Part shown: one piece after another, positions 25,481-40,608 of the stretch
Layout of the letters: every line of letters begins with the position of its first letter
How positions within the stretch are numbered: position 1 is the first letter of the stretch
Assembly (NCBI GenBank): GCA_020310875.1
Contig: CM035441.1
Location: 91,764,495-91,828,494, forward strand
Length of the DNA: 64,000 bases
From: Ceratopteris richardii
Lineage: Eukaryota; Streptophyta; Polypodiopsida; Polypodiales; Pteridaceae
Direction of reading: 5' to 3'
The notes under the pieces: model-generated
What the model saw: the letters and a program-made list of their open reading frames with translations, nothing else
Databases searched by the model: none
Told to the model about the DNA's origin: nothing
Made by a program: the position numbers and the translations under genes

Positions 25481-28400
25481 TTATTTCTACTTCAACCTTT
25501 CTTGGATCACCTTTTCTCTTTTGATTGGTTGCGGTACTTCAATAACTGTTTCCTTTCTTTTTCTTCTTACTTCTTTAACAATTACTAATTTGAGTGGAAT
25601 TTTTACTCCACCCATTGCTGCTCTGAACACATGTGCTTCAGGGGCTAGTTTCAATTTGTCATCCATTCCCAAAACATGATAGATTCCCTTTTTGAAAAGC
25701 TAAGCTCCATTCATGAACTTCTTAGATTCCCAATGCTTGGCAGCTTCCTTCAATTGATCATGAATATATGGTGTCATGTCCATCACACCAAAGGGTTTTG
25801 TTTTGCCTTTGTTGTTTAACATTACCAAAGTTACTGGTTTGTGTGGCTTGATGTACCTGGGCAACCTTGGGAAGCATAAGATTTGTAGAAATATCCTTAT
25901 AGCTAGCTTTTCATTTGCTTTGTCTTTGAATATGAAAATTTAGTAAATCCAACATATGTAGCTGAATTACTTTTTACAAAGCTCACATCAATCTTTGTTC
26001 CTATTGTATAGAAATTCAAAGTAGCTTTGACATGGTCTGCTTTGATTGTGATTTCCAACAATTCATTCTCCATGTTTTTGACTTTGCACACAAAATAAGT
26101 ATTTGTGCTTCTTTTGACTTCCTGTAGGGTTGACATAACTTGCTCACACCTTTCAAAATCAATGAAAAATATGGGTTTTTCTAATAGTTTATGTGGGTTC
26201 TTCTAATAGTGTATGTGGTCCCAGTGCTTTCCATCTTTTATAAGCTACAATTGATCTCTAGAAGTTATAGAACTCCTGACACAACATAGTTTACTTGTAT
26301 TTCCCCTTCCTTACTGTAAAGATATGCTTGTTGAATAGTTTGAGGAATTCCTTAAGTTCTTTTTCTATTTGTTCATATTCTAGAACTTCTTCCTGATTTG
26401 ATTCCAACTCCACCAGTTCTGCATCAATATCTAAAAACCAATGTCCTCTCGATAAGGACACTATATCCACCTCCAATTCTACTATTGGGAGTCCCTTAGT
26501 CATCTTGAGAAAGAATTTACACCAAGAACACACACACTAATAAGAGACTCAAAACAATTCACTTGTTTTTCACCAATCACCAAAAAGAAAAAATAATTTG
26601 TACACCACTCAACATCAGATAGTAGTATTAGCACATATTCCAAGAACTCCTGTGCTCATCACACTTGTAACAAGATTTTTCTTAGTGCAATTGGAATATT
26701 ATTATATTTTTTGAAAACATGATGAATTTCTCTCAAGATGCTTGAAAAAATCTCAAAGTTAGTACTCACACACCCTTCTTTATCTTGTTTTTTGCTATTT
26801 TGGAAAATCAAAATAACACACACACATATATATATGTGTGTGTGTGTAAATTATATATATATATATATATATATAATTTTCCTCTCTTCTTTTAATAATA
26901 CTAAAAATAATAAGAGGTCTAAATATTTTCTTTGATTTGTCTTCCCCTCCAAGCTCTTCCATCTTAAGATGAGAGAACTTGACATTGTGCATGGGATTAA
27001 TTTTTTTGTGCCTGATGAATGCACGACTTTGTAGTGTAGCCCTATACATGCATACTTTGGCAATGCATTTTATTTATGGTGAAAAATTGAGGTCTTAAGT
27101 GATGCACTTAAGTGGTTGTTTGATGTAGAGGCTTTCTTTTGAATATCTTTGCTTATGTCCATATTCTCCTTCATATCTTCATGTTGTTGTTGAGCTGCAA
27201 TTGGTATGTGCATTGTTGCTTTTCTTCTCCAATACCATGTTAAACCTTCTTTGTTCTTATTATTTTGAGCTAGAATTCCAATTCTCTACAGCCATGATAC
27301 AACTCTTTCTTTTGCTTTGGTATTGCAATTTCTAGGTCTCCAAATTTGTTTCATTGTTGGGTGTTGATCAACTTGTTTATTTTTTGGTTTCCAAATTTGT
27401 TTTCTCTTTTGATAATGATGTTGAAAAGTCTGTGTTTGATTTATTCTTCTAGATGTAATTTTGCTAGATTTTGCTCTCTCTTCACTTGTCTCACTTAAGT
27501 TTTTCATCAAGGTTTGGCTTACTTCCTGAGAATGTTCTTCTTCTAAAAATCTAAATTTCTTCATCTCCACATTGTATATGTGATTAGTTGATTCCTACAC
27601 ATCATTGCTTACAAACAACATTTTTAACTTTTTATTATTTATTTTTATATGAATCATCATTTGATCAAAATCAATTGACACTTTATTTTCCTTCATCTAG
27701 GATTGACCTGATTTTAATTATTCAAACATTAAACTCTCAAGCCATTCTTCACATTCTATTGTGGACTGTTCTTGATCTATCTTTAGAACATTTTTTTGTG
27801 TTGGCATTGTTGGAAGTATTTGTCCATCTATTGTCCTTATAAAGGTTGTACTTGGTTTTCTTCTTACTTGGAATTGATTGATTATGTCTAAACTGATTAC
27901 ATTTACTTGAGATCTTGAATCCAATAAAACCCTGATTCAATCCCCTTCGTAACTCATCTCTATGAATGGAAAATGTTTCTTTTGTTTCGCAATATTTTTT
28001 CACACACCAATTATTCTCTTATTTTTATATTTCATTATTCTTTTCTTAGCATCTTCCTGAGCCTCTTGTCTAATTTTTTTTCTTCTTCCTGCCTTCTTTT
28101 ATGTGATCATTGTATTCTTTTCCATTCCCATCTATCAAAGGTTTTCTATATCTTTGGATTCTACAACTTATATTTGCCATAATTTCACCATCTAGATTTG
28201 CTAGCTGAAGAGATTGACTATGACTGATTTGATGAATGATATATGGTCCATGTCCCTTTTTTCCAATTTCCTCTTATATTCATTGGTTGTATATGCTAAT
28301 ACTAGTCTCCCTCCTACAAATATTTTTCCTTGATGTGTATGTCATGGTAGACTTTTTGTCTTTTTTTTTATCTGCACATATACTCATGACTGCTTGAAGT

Positions 28401-29131
28401 TCGTAACTTTTCTAATTCCACAATCCTGTCAAACAATTCATGTCGAGTTCATTGAGTTTTATTTCCTATGTTTAAAGTTGCTATAAGAAAGTCCATTGAC
28501 AAAACTGCATTATGACCATAAACCAAATTAAATGGATTGTTCCAATAGAAGTTTTATAGGCCACCCTATAGGCCCATAAGACATGATGCAAGTGCATATC
28601 CGAATCTGTTCTTTTTGTATTTACCGATTTTGAAAGCACAATGCACAAAACTTTATTGGTACTTTCTATAAGACAATTAGTCTGAGGGTGATAAGGTGTT
28701 GATTTCTTGTGTATAGTCATGAATTGTGAAGCCAATTCTTCAATTTACTGATTCAGGAAATGAGTACCTCTTTCACTTACCAATTCAATTGATAAGACAT
28801 ACCTGGTAATGATATAATCATATGAAAATTTTGCATTTGTATGCGCATCATTTTTCTTGGTAGCCTTGGCTTTAGCCCATTTTGTCAAATAATCTGTTGC
28901 CACTATTAAATATTTTGCATGTGAACTTTTAGCAGGTGGATTTATAGGTCTAATGAACACCATTCCCCATTTACTAAAGTATCTAGTAGATATTAAGGGT
29001 TTAAGAGGCATTTCATCTTCTCTCCCTGGTTGTCTTGCTTTTGGAAAATATCACAACTTTGTTCAAATAGTTTGGCAGCTGGAAATGGGTTTGGCCCCCA
29101 AAATCCTAAATATAAAATTAATTTAGTAGTT
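25481..29131 (-). mobile_element. Broken Gypsy region left of Copia-1, unit 2
   Basis: Duplicate of 5,291-8,951. It includes the integrase core (about 28,480-29,110), the GPY-like C-terminal region and the later retropepsin-like motif (about 27,720-27,920). Old and broken many times. Confidence 0.72.
26816..26877. repeat. Self-complementary (CA)n(TA)n(TG)n and (TA)n microsatellites, unit 2
   Basis: Same as 6,626-6,687, with no visible length difference. Confidence 0.9.
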
Positions 29132-29136
29132 CTTTC

Positions 29137-29365
29137 TGTTGGAGTTAGACGTCTGCGGAAGCACGCAAACAACACAATGAAGAAGAAGAAGATTGGAGCT
29201 CAAAACACAATACTGACTGTATTACCACTAGAATGTACAAAGATAAGTAGCCTATTAGGGCAATAGGCTTATATACAAGCCGGGGGAAAAAACCTCCTAA
29301 AGAGGGAAAAAAGTGCCCAGGGGTCCTAGTGTGTTCACACACATCACTACCTAAATATATCAAAA
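29137..29365 (-). repeat. Copia-1 left LTR (3' LTR), unit 2
   Basis: 229 bp, differing from the unit 1 left LTR at about three positions. Confidence 0.92.
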
Positions 29366-32300
29366 AATCCCCCTAGGAGTGATGCAGTGAACAAGGAGTT
29401 GGCACTCATGCATAAGGAAGTGCCAAGCTATGTAGAAATCACTCCACAAAAGGAAGTAAGCCCAAAGCTTTGCGGAAAGCTTCATCTCCCTAGGCAGAGC
29501 CTTCGTGAAAAGGTCTGCAATGTTCTCCTGTGTGGGCACATATGCCAAGCTGATCTCCCTAGCAGAGAACCTCTCCATGACATAATGATAATGCACCTCA
29601 ATGTGCTTAGTGCGAGCATGGAACACGGGGTTCCTCGCAACTGCCAATGTGCTCTCACTGTTAGTGAAGATGGTGGTGGCAAAAGGCTGACCAACACCCA
29701 AATCATCCTTAAGGCATCTGAGCCACGCACACTCAACAGTTGCTCTGAAAGCTGCCCTATACTCAGAATCACAACTCAAAGTGGCCACAGTAGGTTGCTT
29801 CTTTCTCAACCAAGATATACATGAGCTACCAAGCATGAAGCAAAAGCCACTAGTGGACACACGAGTGTCATAGCAACCAGCCAAATAAGAGTCAGAAAAA
29901 GCATGCAAATTTGGCGATAGTGATCCCCCCTTGGGATAAAACAACCCAAGTAGCCGAGTGCTACTCAAGTAGCGAAATATGCGCTTAACCACTTTCCAAT
30001 GCTTGACTCCTAGGCAATGCATAAACCTGCTCATTTGTTAGACAACAAACTGAATATCTGGCCAAGTAATGCATAAGTAAATCAGGCATCCAACAGCCTG
30101 CTGATAGAGAACAACATCAAATGCATCTCTAGCATCATGAAGACTCAATCATAAACCTGTCTCCATAGAACTAGAAATAGGCTTACATTCATCAAGGCCA
30201 AAACGTTGCAATAATGTATCAATATATTTCCTTTGACACAAAGCCATTCCACCATCAACTTGCATAAATTGAATCCCCAAATAGTGATGCAAACGCCCTA
30301 AATTAGACATCTTAAATGAGGCATGCAAGTCAGCCTTAAAATCAGCAACATGCTTCTCAATAGGACCAGTGAGAAGCATGTCATCGACATAGACAACAAT
30401 GATCAGAAGCACATCATTAGCATGCTTACCATATAAGGTGCTCTCAGTTGGACTATTCTCAAAAGCATGTGCAATCAGATAGGCATGTATCTTCTCATAC
30501 TATGCACGTGGTGCTTGCTTTAAACCATATAATGCCTTCTTTAACCTGCACACCTAGTTTTCATGCCCTTTTTCACAAAGCCACAGGGTTGAAAACATAC
30601 ACTTCTTCATGCAAGTCACCATTCAGAATGCAGTTTTAATGTCCAACCGATGTACATTCCAACCATGATGGGCTGCAAGTGCACAGATGCCCGAATAATA
30701 GTCATACAGCATGTAGGTGCAAAGGTCTCATCAAATCAATGCCTCTTTCCTATGCATAGCCCTTTCCAATAAGCCTAGCCTTATACCTGTCAACTGTTAC
30801 CATCAGGTTTACGCTTTAGCTTGTATACCCACTTAGTGCCAATAGCCTTCTTGCCATGAGGCAAGTCACATAAAGACCAAGTACCATTCTTCATTATTGC
30901 ATCATATTCAGATTGCATAGCAGCCATCCAATTTTCTCATCAAACGGAACAGGCTCAGTCTCATCACAGAGACTAGATGCAGCCATAGGATAGCAATATG
31001 ATGCAAAAGAGGCACTATGAGAGCCTGGTCGAGTAGGATATGATAGAGGTGCATCTAATTTGATGTCATGCAAGGTCCGCACCAACCATTTTGGCATATT
31101 TCTTGCCTGCTCAATATCAACTCTCTCATCAATAAATGCATCATGTAAATCTACACCAAAAAAGGAATGATCTGCATCATCACATGAAACCTGCAAAGAC
31201 TGAGAAGTTGCCTCATTAGGACGAGCACTAGACTGTCCACCTGTAAAAAGAGGCAGCAAAGTATCATACATGTCTTTGGAGCTAATAGATGTCCCGTTAG
31301 TACATGAAAGCAATGGCTGAAGAACATCTTCCACAAAAACAACATCACGGCTAAGCAGAATGCATTTAGTCTATGGATGATATAAGCGATGGCCTTTACT
31401 TTCAGAACTGTACACAACAAAAATACATTTTATTACTTTATCATCCAATTTTTTGCAATGTTATTCAAGCACTAATGCATATGCCAAGCAACCAAAAACA
31501 TGTAGATGAGCAACAGATGGCTTGTGGTCATGCCAAGCCTCATATGGAGTGATAGACTGCAGTGCTTTAGTGGGACACCTGTTAAGTACATATGCAGCAC
31601 ACATGACATCCTCAAGCCAGAAAATATGTGGTAGAGCCTCACTCTTGACCATACACCTCATCATTTCCATGAGTGACCTATTCTTTCGTTCAGCAGCTCC
31701 ATTTTGTTGAAGTGTATACGGCACTGTACACTGGTGTTTTATCCCATGTTCAGCCAGAAATGCATTAAAATCAGAAGACACATATTCCCCCCGTCGATTA
31801 GAACGAAGGCTGCCCATTTTACATGCTGACAGATTTTCAACCAAAACCAAAAACTGTTTTAAGCACATGAACACTTCGGACTGTGCCTTCAATCGATATA
31901 CCTATGCATGCCTGGAAAAATCATTGATGAAATTTAGGAAGTAAAGATAATTTCCAAAAGAAGGTGTCTGCATAGAACCACAGACATCACTATGTACAAG
32001 CTACAAATTTTGAGTAGCCCGAACTGAACCATCTTTTGGAAAGGACCAATGCTACACTTTGCCCAAAATACAGCCTTCACAAACATGTTTTCCAGGTGCC
32101 TCTAGTTTGGGCAAAGAGGATACCATTTCAGATTTCTGTAGGGGTAGCAAACTAGAAAAGTTCAGATGACCAAAGTGTGCATGCCAAAGCTTTGCATCTG
32201 ACATAGCTTGAGAGCCATGTACTACACAAGCCAAATCATCTACAGATCTTTCATAATCTATGAACTTATACAACCCATGAAATAAAATGCCAGAAGCAAT

Positions 32301-33948
32301 AATCACTTTGCCATTTGATAGATCATGAACTGTATATCTGTCATCAACAAATTTCACAACCAAGACAATCTTGGCTAATGCAGAAACTGATAACAGATTT
32401 TTCTTGATCCCTGGCACAAACAAAGCATCTGACAAAGTAAAAGAACTACCATCACTAGTAGTCAAAATGATCTTACCAACTCCCATAACAAGATAAGAGG
32501 AGTTATTGGAGCATGCAACAATATTCCTTGTAGGGGCACGCTTGAGTGAAGAGAAGAAACTGTGCTGTGAGGTAATATGTTTGGTCGCAAAACTGCAAAC
32601 AATAGTAAACGCCCATTCTTCTTCTTGCACAAGATTAGTAGACTCTATTTTTGTTGTAGAGGCCTCTGCAACAACCATTCCAGCCTCTTTCTTCTTTGCC
32701 TCTTTAGTAGCCAGTTTTGGACAGTTCTTTATGATATGATCATTTCCTTTACAATACTTGCAAAACAATTTCCGCTTTTCTGATTTCTTTTCATCTTTGT
32801 CCTTCCTCTTCGATTGTGTGGAATTAGCAGATTTCTGCTTACTATTTGAAGAGCTCCATTGTCCTTCTGACTAGCCAAGAAAGCTTGATCTGCAACACAC
32901 ATAATGGACGTATTCTGACTGGACTGATCCTCCTGCAACAAAACAAAGACTAACACCTCAAAAGATCAGGAATCTGGATTGCCTTTCATCATCAACCGAA
33001 GAGTACAAGCAAAACTTTGGTATGAATCAAGAAGACCATTTAGATTGAACTGCACAAGTGAGCTATCTAGTATAACCTCATCAACAGAAATCAACTATTC
33101 CTTCAAGTCTTTGATCTTTGTTAGAAAATTATCCATAGAATCACGTTCATTCATGTGCTCACTCTCCAACTGTTTTTGGAGGTAAGCAACATGAGCCTCA
33201 TTCCTAGCTTGGTACAATGTGGTAAGTGTATCCCAAGCATCCTTAGCTATTCTGCAAGAGCAAATGTGAGGAATAATGGCATGTTTGATAGACAAAGCTA
33301 TCAATGCATGTGCCTGGGCATCTTTGCCATCCCAACGAATCTGCTCTACAGTAGGTGCACCAAAAACCGAAGCACAAACATGAATATGCAGAATATCATC
33401 ATCTTCAACACCTTCTGCATCAGTTTCAGTACCTGCAGTTGTAATAGTTGCAGGTATGATAGGATGTTTTTCAACACCCTCTACAATGTTCCACAGTCCT
33501 TTTGCAACCAATACATGTCGCATCATATAAGCCCATAACAGGTAGTTGGTACCATCCAACTTATCCTCAACAGCCAACATACGGAATACATCACTGCTTT
33601 CAGTCATGGCCGATGACTAAAATATCTTGATGCAGAAAATTGGTTGTATCTCAAAAAGTTGAATAGAACTGCCCAAATGAATTCTGCTAGACTTGAAGCA
33701 GACTTCGAGACACTTATACTTGTGAACCAAAACTAGTATATACCTTTGGCACAAAAAGATGAAATAGCCTACACAAGCACTGCGATAGTGCATTCGGAGG
33801 CCGAAACAAGCTCAGATCATGATTTTGTCACCATGGAGCAAAGCAGTTTTGATCTCGGAAATAGGCTGAGTATGCTCACCAAAATTTGTGCGATTTTGAG
33901 ACTACAACCAGAGGAGTGTCGACGACATCCTAGATGAAGCAGGGACCT

Positions 33949-33960
33949 GCTCTGATACCA
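33949..33960 (-). other. Copia-1 primer-binding site, unit 2
   Basis: TGGTATCAGAGC on the minus strand, 2 bp inside the 5' LTR. Confidence 0.93.
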
Positions 33961-33962
33961 AT

Positions 33963-34194
33963 TGTTGGAGTTAGACCTCTGCGGAAGCACCCGAATAGCA
34001 CAAGGAAGAAGAAGAAGCTTGGAGCTCAACACAGAATATTCACTCTATTACCACTAGAATGTACAAAGATAAGTAGCCCATTAGGGCAATAGGCTTATAT
34101 ACAAGTCAAGGGAAAAACAACCTCTTAAAGAGGGGAAAAAGTGCCCCGGTGGTCCTAGTGTGTTCACACACATCACTACCTAAATATATCAACA
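33963..34194 (-). repeat. Copia-1 right LTR (5' LTR), unit 2
   Basis: 232 bp, matching 13,784-14,015. Confidence 0.93.
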
Positions 34195-34199
34195 CTTTC

Positions 34200-34469
34200 T
34201 CTAGAAAAGTGACCTCCTGTGACACCTGAGTGAGCCATCTCCAACATTTCCAAACACTTATTTTCAGGGACACAAATTCTTAGATATCCATCCATACCTT
34301 TTTTATAAAATTGGTCTTTTATTAGGAAAAAATCTTTAATCAATTCTTGCAAACTTTGAGATTCTGAATTTTTCATATTTGCATTCTCATCATTAACTTG
34401 TTTTAGTCTTTCTCCTATATGTGTACTCCACTTAGGATTTCGTCGAGACCAAAACAAAGTAATCAAGTC
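34200..34469 (-). mobile_element. Gypsy integrase zinc-binding part, unit 2
   Basis: Duplicate of 14,021-14,290, with the same AHSGVTGGHFSRES motif. Confidence 0.75.
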
Positions 34470-35816
34470 ACGTTGGTGCTTGTATTAACATTTTTGGCAT
34501 TGAGCTATGTACTTTTCCACATCCCTTTCCTTTTTTGGCCAATGTACTCCCATTCTCTCTAAATTATTGAGAGTGACAATCTTAGAAGCATGAAGACATT
34601 GCGAGGATATGGTTGGATACACTCCAAAGATGATGTGGTGTTGTACAAATCTTGTTCCACACCTACCAATCTTCAGATTACATTAGTAGGTGCCTTTAGC
34701 TTCCCAATATGCATTTGGACCCACTATGTACCTTGGAGCATCATCCTCAAATAGTTATATCAAAATAGATAAGTTTCAAATTTGAAGGGTTCCAGAAACT
34801 TGTTATTTATGGACTAGGTTCCTCTCAGAAAAATACTCAGTGCTCACTCATTGATTACAATTGACCCAAGAGCTTTTAGACATAGTTAAATGAAGACCTT
34901 ACGTCACTATTAGAAGTTATTCCATTAATTTAGAATGAGTATATGATGAGAAATGATATTAAGAAGTTGGGGGTGTAATCCCAACTTTTAGGAAGATGAA
35001 AATGAGGAGACATAAGTTGTTTGCAGAGAAATTATCTCACAATATAATGACCCCAAAAAAAACATTACTTCGTTTTATAATAGAATCATTTGAAATGGGA
35101 GAATCAAGACTGTTCCAACAACTCAGACAAATTCCGGTGCAATGATATGAAAATGATATGGGACAAGAAGACAAATCATGCTACTTATTCCAAGTAGAGA
35201 CACATAAAATGGATGAGTATACGCAGAGAACTTGACTGATCAAGATCACTAAAATGATGACTTTGCAACACAAAACAATACATAGAGAATGACTTGCACT
35301 AAATGAATCAAATGAATATAATTATGAAATTATGATACAAGGGAGGGTATGTATGCATACTCATACATAGGTGGGCTTAGTGTGTCCACAATCCTGAAGC
35401 ACAATAACTCCTTCTCTCCTCCATACCCGTGACGAAAACTCATGCAATTTTATAGTCATGAAGTAAATTTGAATTTGAATCTGCCACCTAAAGGTGTTCC
35501 TACCTTTTTGGTAGTGATTTATTTGATTCTAACCACTTAGGTAGTTGTGAAATACAACTCGTAATGCTACGAGATTCCTTCAATCAATCTATTTTACTTT
35601 TATCTCAAGAGTTAAACTCTATGCTTTTACAAGAGGTGTTCACATATGCTCTAAAACTTATGTGAGATAAACCTTTGATGTTTGGTCAAGCATCAAGGCT
35701 TGCCAAATGTACCTACAACTGCCCCTCAAGCCTAAGATGCTTGAGTATTCAATCCTTAGGTATTTCCTGTAATCCAATCAAGGATTTGAACCTATTAAGC
35801 TTTCTTCCATCCAATG
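34470..35816. other. Unassigned stretch, unit 2
   Basis: Duplicate of 14,291-15,637. Nothing recognised beyond possible Gypsy traces at the left edge. Confidence 0.5.
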
Positions 35817-37268
35817 ATTTGGTCATTAGACTTTGTTTTGGGTGTAGAGGCCTCTGCAACAGCCATTCCAACCTCTTTCTTCCTTGCCTCTTTAGCAGCC
35901 AGTTTTGGACAACTCTTTATGACATAATAATTTCCTTTACAGTATTTGCAAAAGAGGAGATCCATTTACCTTTGCTCTTCTGACTAGCGAGGAAAGCTTA
36001 ATCTACAACACAGATAATGGACCTGCTTTGCCTAGTCTGATCTTCCTGCAACATACCAAAGACTAACTTCTCAAATGTTAACGCATTTGGATTGCATTTC
36101 ATCATCAAACAAAGAGTAGAAGCAAAACTCTAATATGAATCAGGAAGACCATTCAGAATAGTGTGCATAAGTGAACTGTTAGGCAATAATTCATAAGTAG
36201 AAATCAATTATTCCTTTAAATCTTTGATCTTATTTAGAAAACTATCCATGGAATCTCCTTCATTCATGTGCTCACTCTCCAAATATTTTTGGAGGTAAGC
36301 AACACGAGCCTCATTCCTTGCTTGCTATAAAGTGGTGAGTGCATCCCAAGTATCCTTAGCTATTCTGCAAGAGTGAATGTGAGGAATAATGGAACATTTG
36401 ACACACAAGGCTATCAATGCATGGAATTCACTCTATAGTAGGTGCAAAAAGAACCACAACACAAATAGGAACATGAACAATATCACCATCTTCAATGCCG
36501 TCTACATCACCTTCAACGATTCTGTTTGCAGGTGTAATAGGACGTTTTTCAACACCCTACACAATATTCCATAGTCCTTTTGCAACCATACATGATGCAT
36601 CATATAAGCCCATAATGGGTAATTGGTACCATTCAACTTATCATCAACAACCAACATACAATATACACCACTGCTTTCAATTGTGGCCACTAAAAAAAAT
36701 ATCTTGATGCAAAAAAAATGACTCTATCTCAAAAAGTTGAACAGAACTACCCTATCAAGTTCTGCTACACATGTAGCAGAATTCGAGATGCTTATACTGG
36801 GGAACCAAAAACTATATATATGTTTGACACAAAAAGACAAAATTTCCTACACAATTATTACAATAGTGCATTTAGAGGCCAAAACAAGCTCAAATCGTGA
36901 TTTCAACACCACAAAGCGAAGCAGTTTTAATCTCTTAATCACCCTAAGTATGCTCACCAAATTTCTTGTGATTCTAAGACTGTGATTAGAGGAGTATAGA
37001 TGATTCCCTAGATGAAGCGGCGACCTGCTCTGATACCAATTGTTGGATTTTGAGGTCTGCAAAAGCATGTGAACAACACAAGGAAGAAGAAGAAGCTTGG
37101 AGCACAACACACAATATTGAATGTATTACCACTAGAATGTACAAGATAAGTGACCCATTAGGATTATAGGCGTATATACAAGTAGGGGAAAAAACCTCGT
37201 AAAGAGGGAAAAAAGTGCCCCGACAGTCCTAGTGTGTTCACACACATCACTACATAAATATATCAACA
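35817..37268 (-). mobile_element. Truncated Copia relic (gag end plus 5' LTR), unit 2
   Basis: Duplicate of 15,638-17,089. The LTR is at 37,041-37,268 and the initiator-Met PBS at 37,027-37,038. Confidence 0.88.
37041..37268 (-). repeat. LTR of the truncated Copia relic, unit 2
   Basis: 228 bp, matching 16,862-17,089. Confidence 0.88.
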
Positions 37269-40200
37269 AATCTATCCTCAAATTCATATTTCTTAAAATT
37301 TGATGGAACATCAAAATTTTCCTCTTCCCTTTTTGGAGCATCTATTTTTTCAAAGGTTAATTTCCTTCCTAGTCCTTGATGTTTAGGTTCTTCTTAGTGT
37401 ATATAATTTTTGTATTTTCTTGAGATTTCATCCTTGATTATATCTAAAACTTGCACTTCTTTCAAGTATGTCTTTGTATTATGGATTTCTAGAATATTTT
37501 CATTTCTTTGGGTTACATCATCTTCACCTCCTATTCTGATCATTCTTAATCCCACAAAAAAGATATCATACCCTTCTTCATTCTACAAAATTACTCCCAC
37601 ATGTTCTTCATTTGCCACATAAAATCTGACTCCATCCATATGGTTCAAAATCTTCATCATTGAACTTTTGAGGTATATACCTTTTATGTTCTATGTTTCT
37701 TTCACTTATGCAATCTTCTTTTTTTCAACAGAAATATCTTTGATAATTTCTTACTTGTGGAAACACTTGTCTAAAGTAATGCTTCATTATCACTGCTTCC
37801 ATTAGACTCAATCACAATGCCATTTCCATTATGTAACTTGTACCATTCTTGTGGAGGTATATTATAATAACTTCCAATCCTCAATTTGTCTTTAGTAATA
37901 TCTCCTTTGTTTTGAAGATACAAATAGTATTTTCCCCAATCTTGGACAACTTGCATTTGCCTCATAAAAGGTCTTCCTAATATAATCTCATATGAGGTGA
38001 GTTGTGGAAACTCTAGTATTGCAAAAGTGTGTTCTAATTCAATTCCACAATTTTCTATTATCAATTTCTCCCATATTCCTAGTGGTGTTTCTATATGTCC
38101 ATCTGCAAGTTGAAGTTTCATTTTTGTGGAGTGAAGTATTTGAGCCCCCCATTTTTCCTAAGTTCTTCTAGGCATGATTGCTACACCTGCTCCACTATCT
38201 AAAATAGCCTTTGTCTGTGCATTACCAAAATGGACTGAAAGTATCGTATTCCCTTTCTCCCCTTCACAGTACCCTCCATTTTTGTTCTATTGATACCTTA
38301 AAAATTGGTTCCTTTTGTAGATCTCTATCAAGGGTTTCTATTAGCTTTGTGATGAAACTCTGAAGATCATGATGTTCTTGAATCAATTCTTTTAATGTCT
38401 AAGGGCATTGCATATTGCAATGGTTTGACAATCTAAATTGCATTTTCAACAGTATACCTTCTTCATTTTGTTGTTTTTTCATTTCCCTTTCTCGTTTTTC
38501 ATGAGATGTATTGGGTTTCCCTTGTATTTTTTCTCTTAGTACTTCCTCCCAAACCCTATATTGTAGGCTTCCTATGTTTCCAATTGAAAGATCATTTTTT
38601 TCTTGTTCAATTTCTTGTTGGGTTTTTAGAATTACTTCTTTACAAAGTTCCATCCTCTCTTTTTCTAGCTCAGGCAGTGGGTATATTTTTTCATGGTTTA
38701 CTGCACTAGGACCTTCTTCTATTCTTCCCTTGTAAGCTTTGATTATAGTATCCGATTCTTTTTATACATTTCTCTTTTGAATGTGTTCTGGGTCTTGATC
38801 TTGTGATGTACTAAAAACCCTAGTTTGTGTTCCTTTCCCAATTTCCTCCAACTTTTTCTCCTATTTAACTTTTTGTTTTGCCTTCCCCTCCTTCCATGAT
38901 CCATTATTTTTTAATTCAATTTTATCCTCCTCTAATGTTGATTTTTTGTTCTTTTGTTTTTGCTCTTGTCATTACTTGCATGGTTGTTACCTTATTTTGT
39001 TCTTCTTTTATATTCTAAAGAATTTCTATTGATTTTAGAGGAATATCAGAAGTATTATGTAGATTTCTTGGGCAATCTTTTATCAAGTGGTCTCTAGCAC
39101 AATCCTTGTAGTAAGCTCCTTCTAATCTCAATGTAAGTGAATGAGTACATTCTCTTACAAAATGATCTTGCCCACACATATAACAAGTTACCTTTTGAGA
39201 TGTCTTGAATTGAGGTTTTGTGTTTGACATATAATTATTGGTTATGTATGTGAAAGTTCTTGCATCCACTTCAATTCTTCCATTGCTTAAATTGAAGGCT
39301 TGCAGATCTGGTTCCTTATTGTAGGTGTAATCCCAACCATGTGGTTCAGAATAATCCTCAAAATGACTATGGTGATCTTCTGAGTATTCTTTGGATGGTA
39401 CCATTGACCTTTCCAAATTTTCTTATGTTGGAGTATACTTCAATGGAGCCACATTGGTTGGTATAGGTGGTTGTTGTCCTAGAACTAGTCTGGGGTTTTC
39501 CCCATATTCTCTATCTCTATGTTGACTAGATTGAACTTGGTAATCCCTTTCGCTCATAGGTTGATTGTTGTAAAAACACACATCTCTTGAATGATTTGTC
39601 AATTTTTTCTTTAGGGTACAATACTTTATGGTTCTCCTATCTTGTAAGTGTTGTGGTTTTTGATGAGTGCATATATGTGTAGGATGAATTTCTCCACATA
39701 CATAGCATTTCTTATTTTGTGTCATTCTAGAATTGGGTAATTCTGATCTAGTTGTGGCTCTTAAAATCTTTGCTATAGCAGTAGCCAACTCTTCTATTGG
39801 AGGTAACTTTGTTTTGTTGTGTTTTTTATGTTCAAAAATTTGAAGATCATTTCCCCTATTGTCTTTCAGATCAATGGCTTCCTTCACACATGAGTCTAGG
39901 TCATGTCATCTTTTGCACTACACCATAGTCCTCAATTGTGCATTATTCAATCTTTCTATGAACAGAGACACTATTTTAGGCATGGATGGCTTTTCATCCC
40001 TAGTGCATCTATCTAAGTATTGTTTGAATCTTCTTGTTGCTTCTCTTACACTTTTTTATTCTCATTTTGTATGAATGTGTGAATTAGTGTGGCAGTGCTA
40101 TGCTTAATCCCTTGTCTTAGAGAATTCTCCAATGAATCCTTTAAGAAATCCTTCTATGTCTTTAAAGATTTCCTTCCTTAATGGAAAAAACCAGGTCTAC

Positions 40201-40608
40201 TAGTTCTAGGAATGTTAGGTTGTTCTAAGTTTTGTTCCCAAGCTCATGTGTCGGAGTCTTGTCCCAAGTCATTTGTAATATCAGGGTCATTGATTAAAAC
40301 ATAGACACATCCTTATCTATCCTTATACATGCCATCTTTAAACTGACCCATTGACATCAAATTTAAAGATATCCCTAAGTTTCTCAATCTAATGAGATCC
40401 TTATGCAATCCATCTTAATACACATAGGCTCCAAACCTATTTGTCTATAAGTATTTGAGGATATTTCTGTAATCTCATATGCCAAAAGGTTCGGCTTCAC
40501 CATTCATGTTTTCCATGCTTATGTCTATTGTTTTGGGATGTCCTAGACTTCTTTTATTGCTTTGATGTACCCAAAATTTATTTCATGTTTTACTATAATC
40601 CACTATGA
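37269..40608 (-). mobile_element. Broken Gypsy region: protease and gag, unit 2
   Basis: Duplicate of 17,090-20,430. Gag zinc knuckles lie near 39,015-39,720 and the retropepsin motifs ILDSGAG and EIILGRPFMR near 37,770-38,240. Many breaks. Confidence 0.8.

Larger units (their letters stand above)
29137..34194 (-). mobile_element. Copia-1, Ty1/Copia LTR retrotransposon, unit 2 copy
   Basis: Duplicate of 8,957-14,015 with the same CTTTC target-site duplication, LTRs, PBS, PPT and minus-strand gag, protease, integrase, RT and RNase H parts. The two copies are about 99% identical and share most of their breaks, showing that the element decayed before the segment was duplicated. Confidence 0.93.
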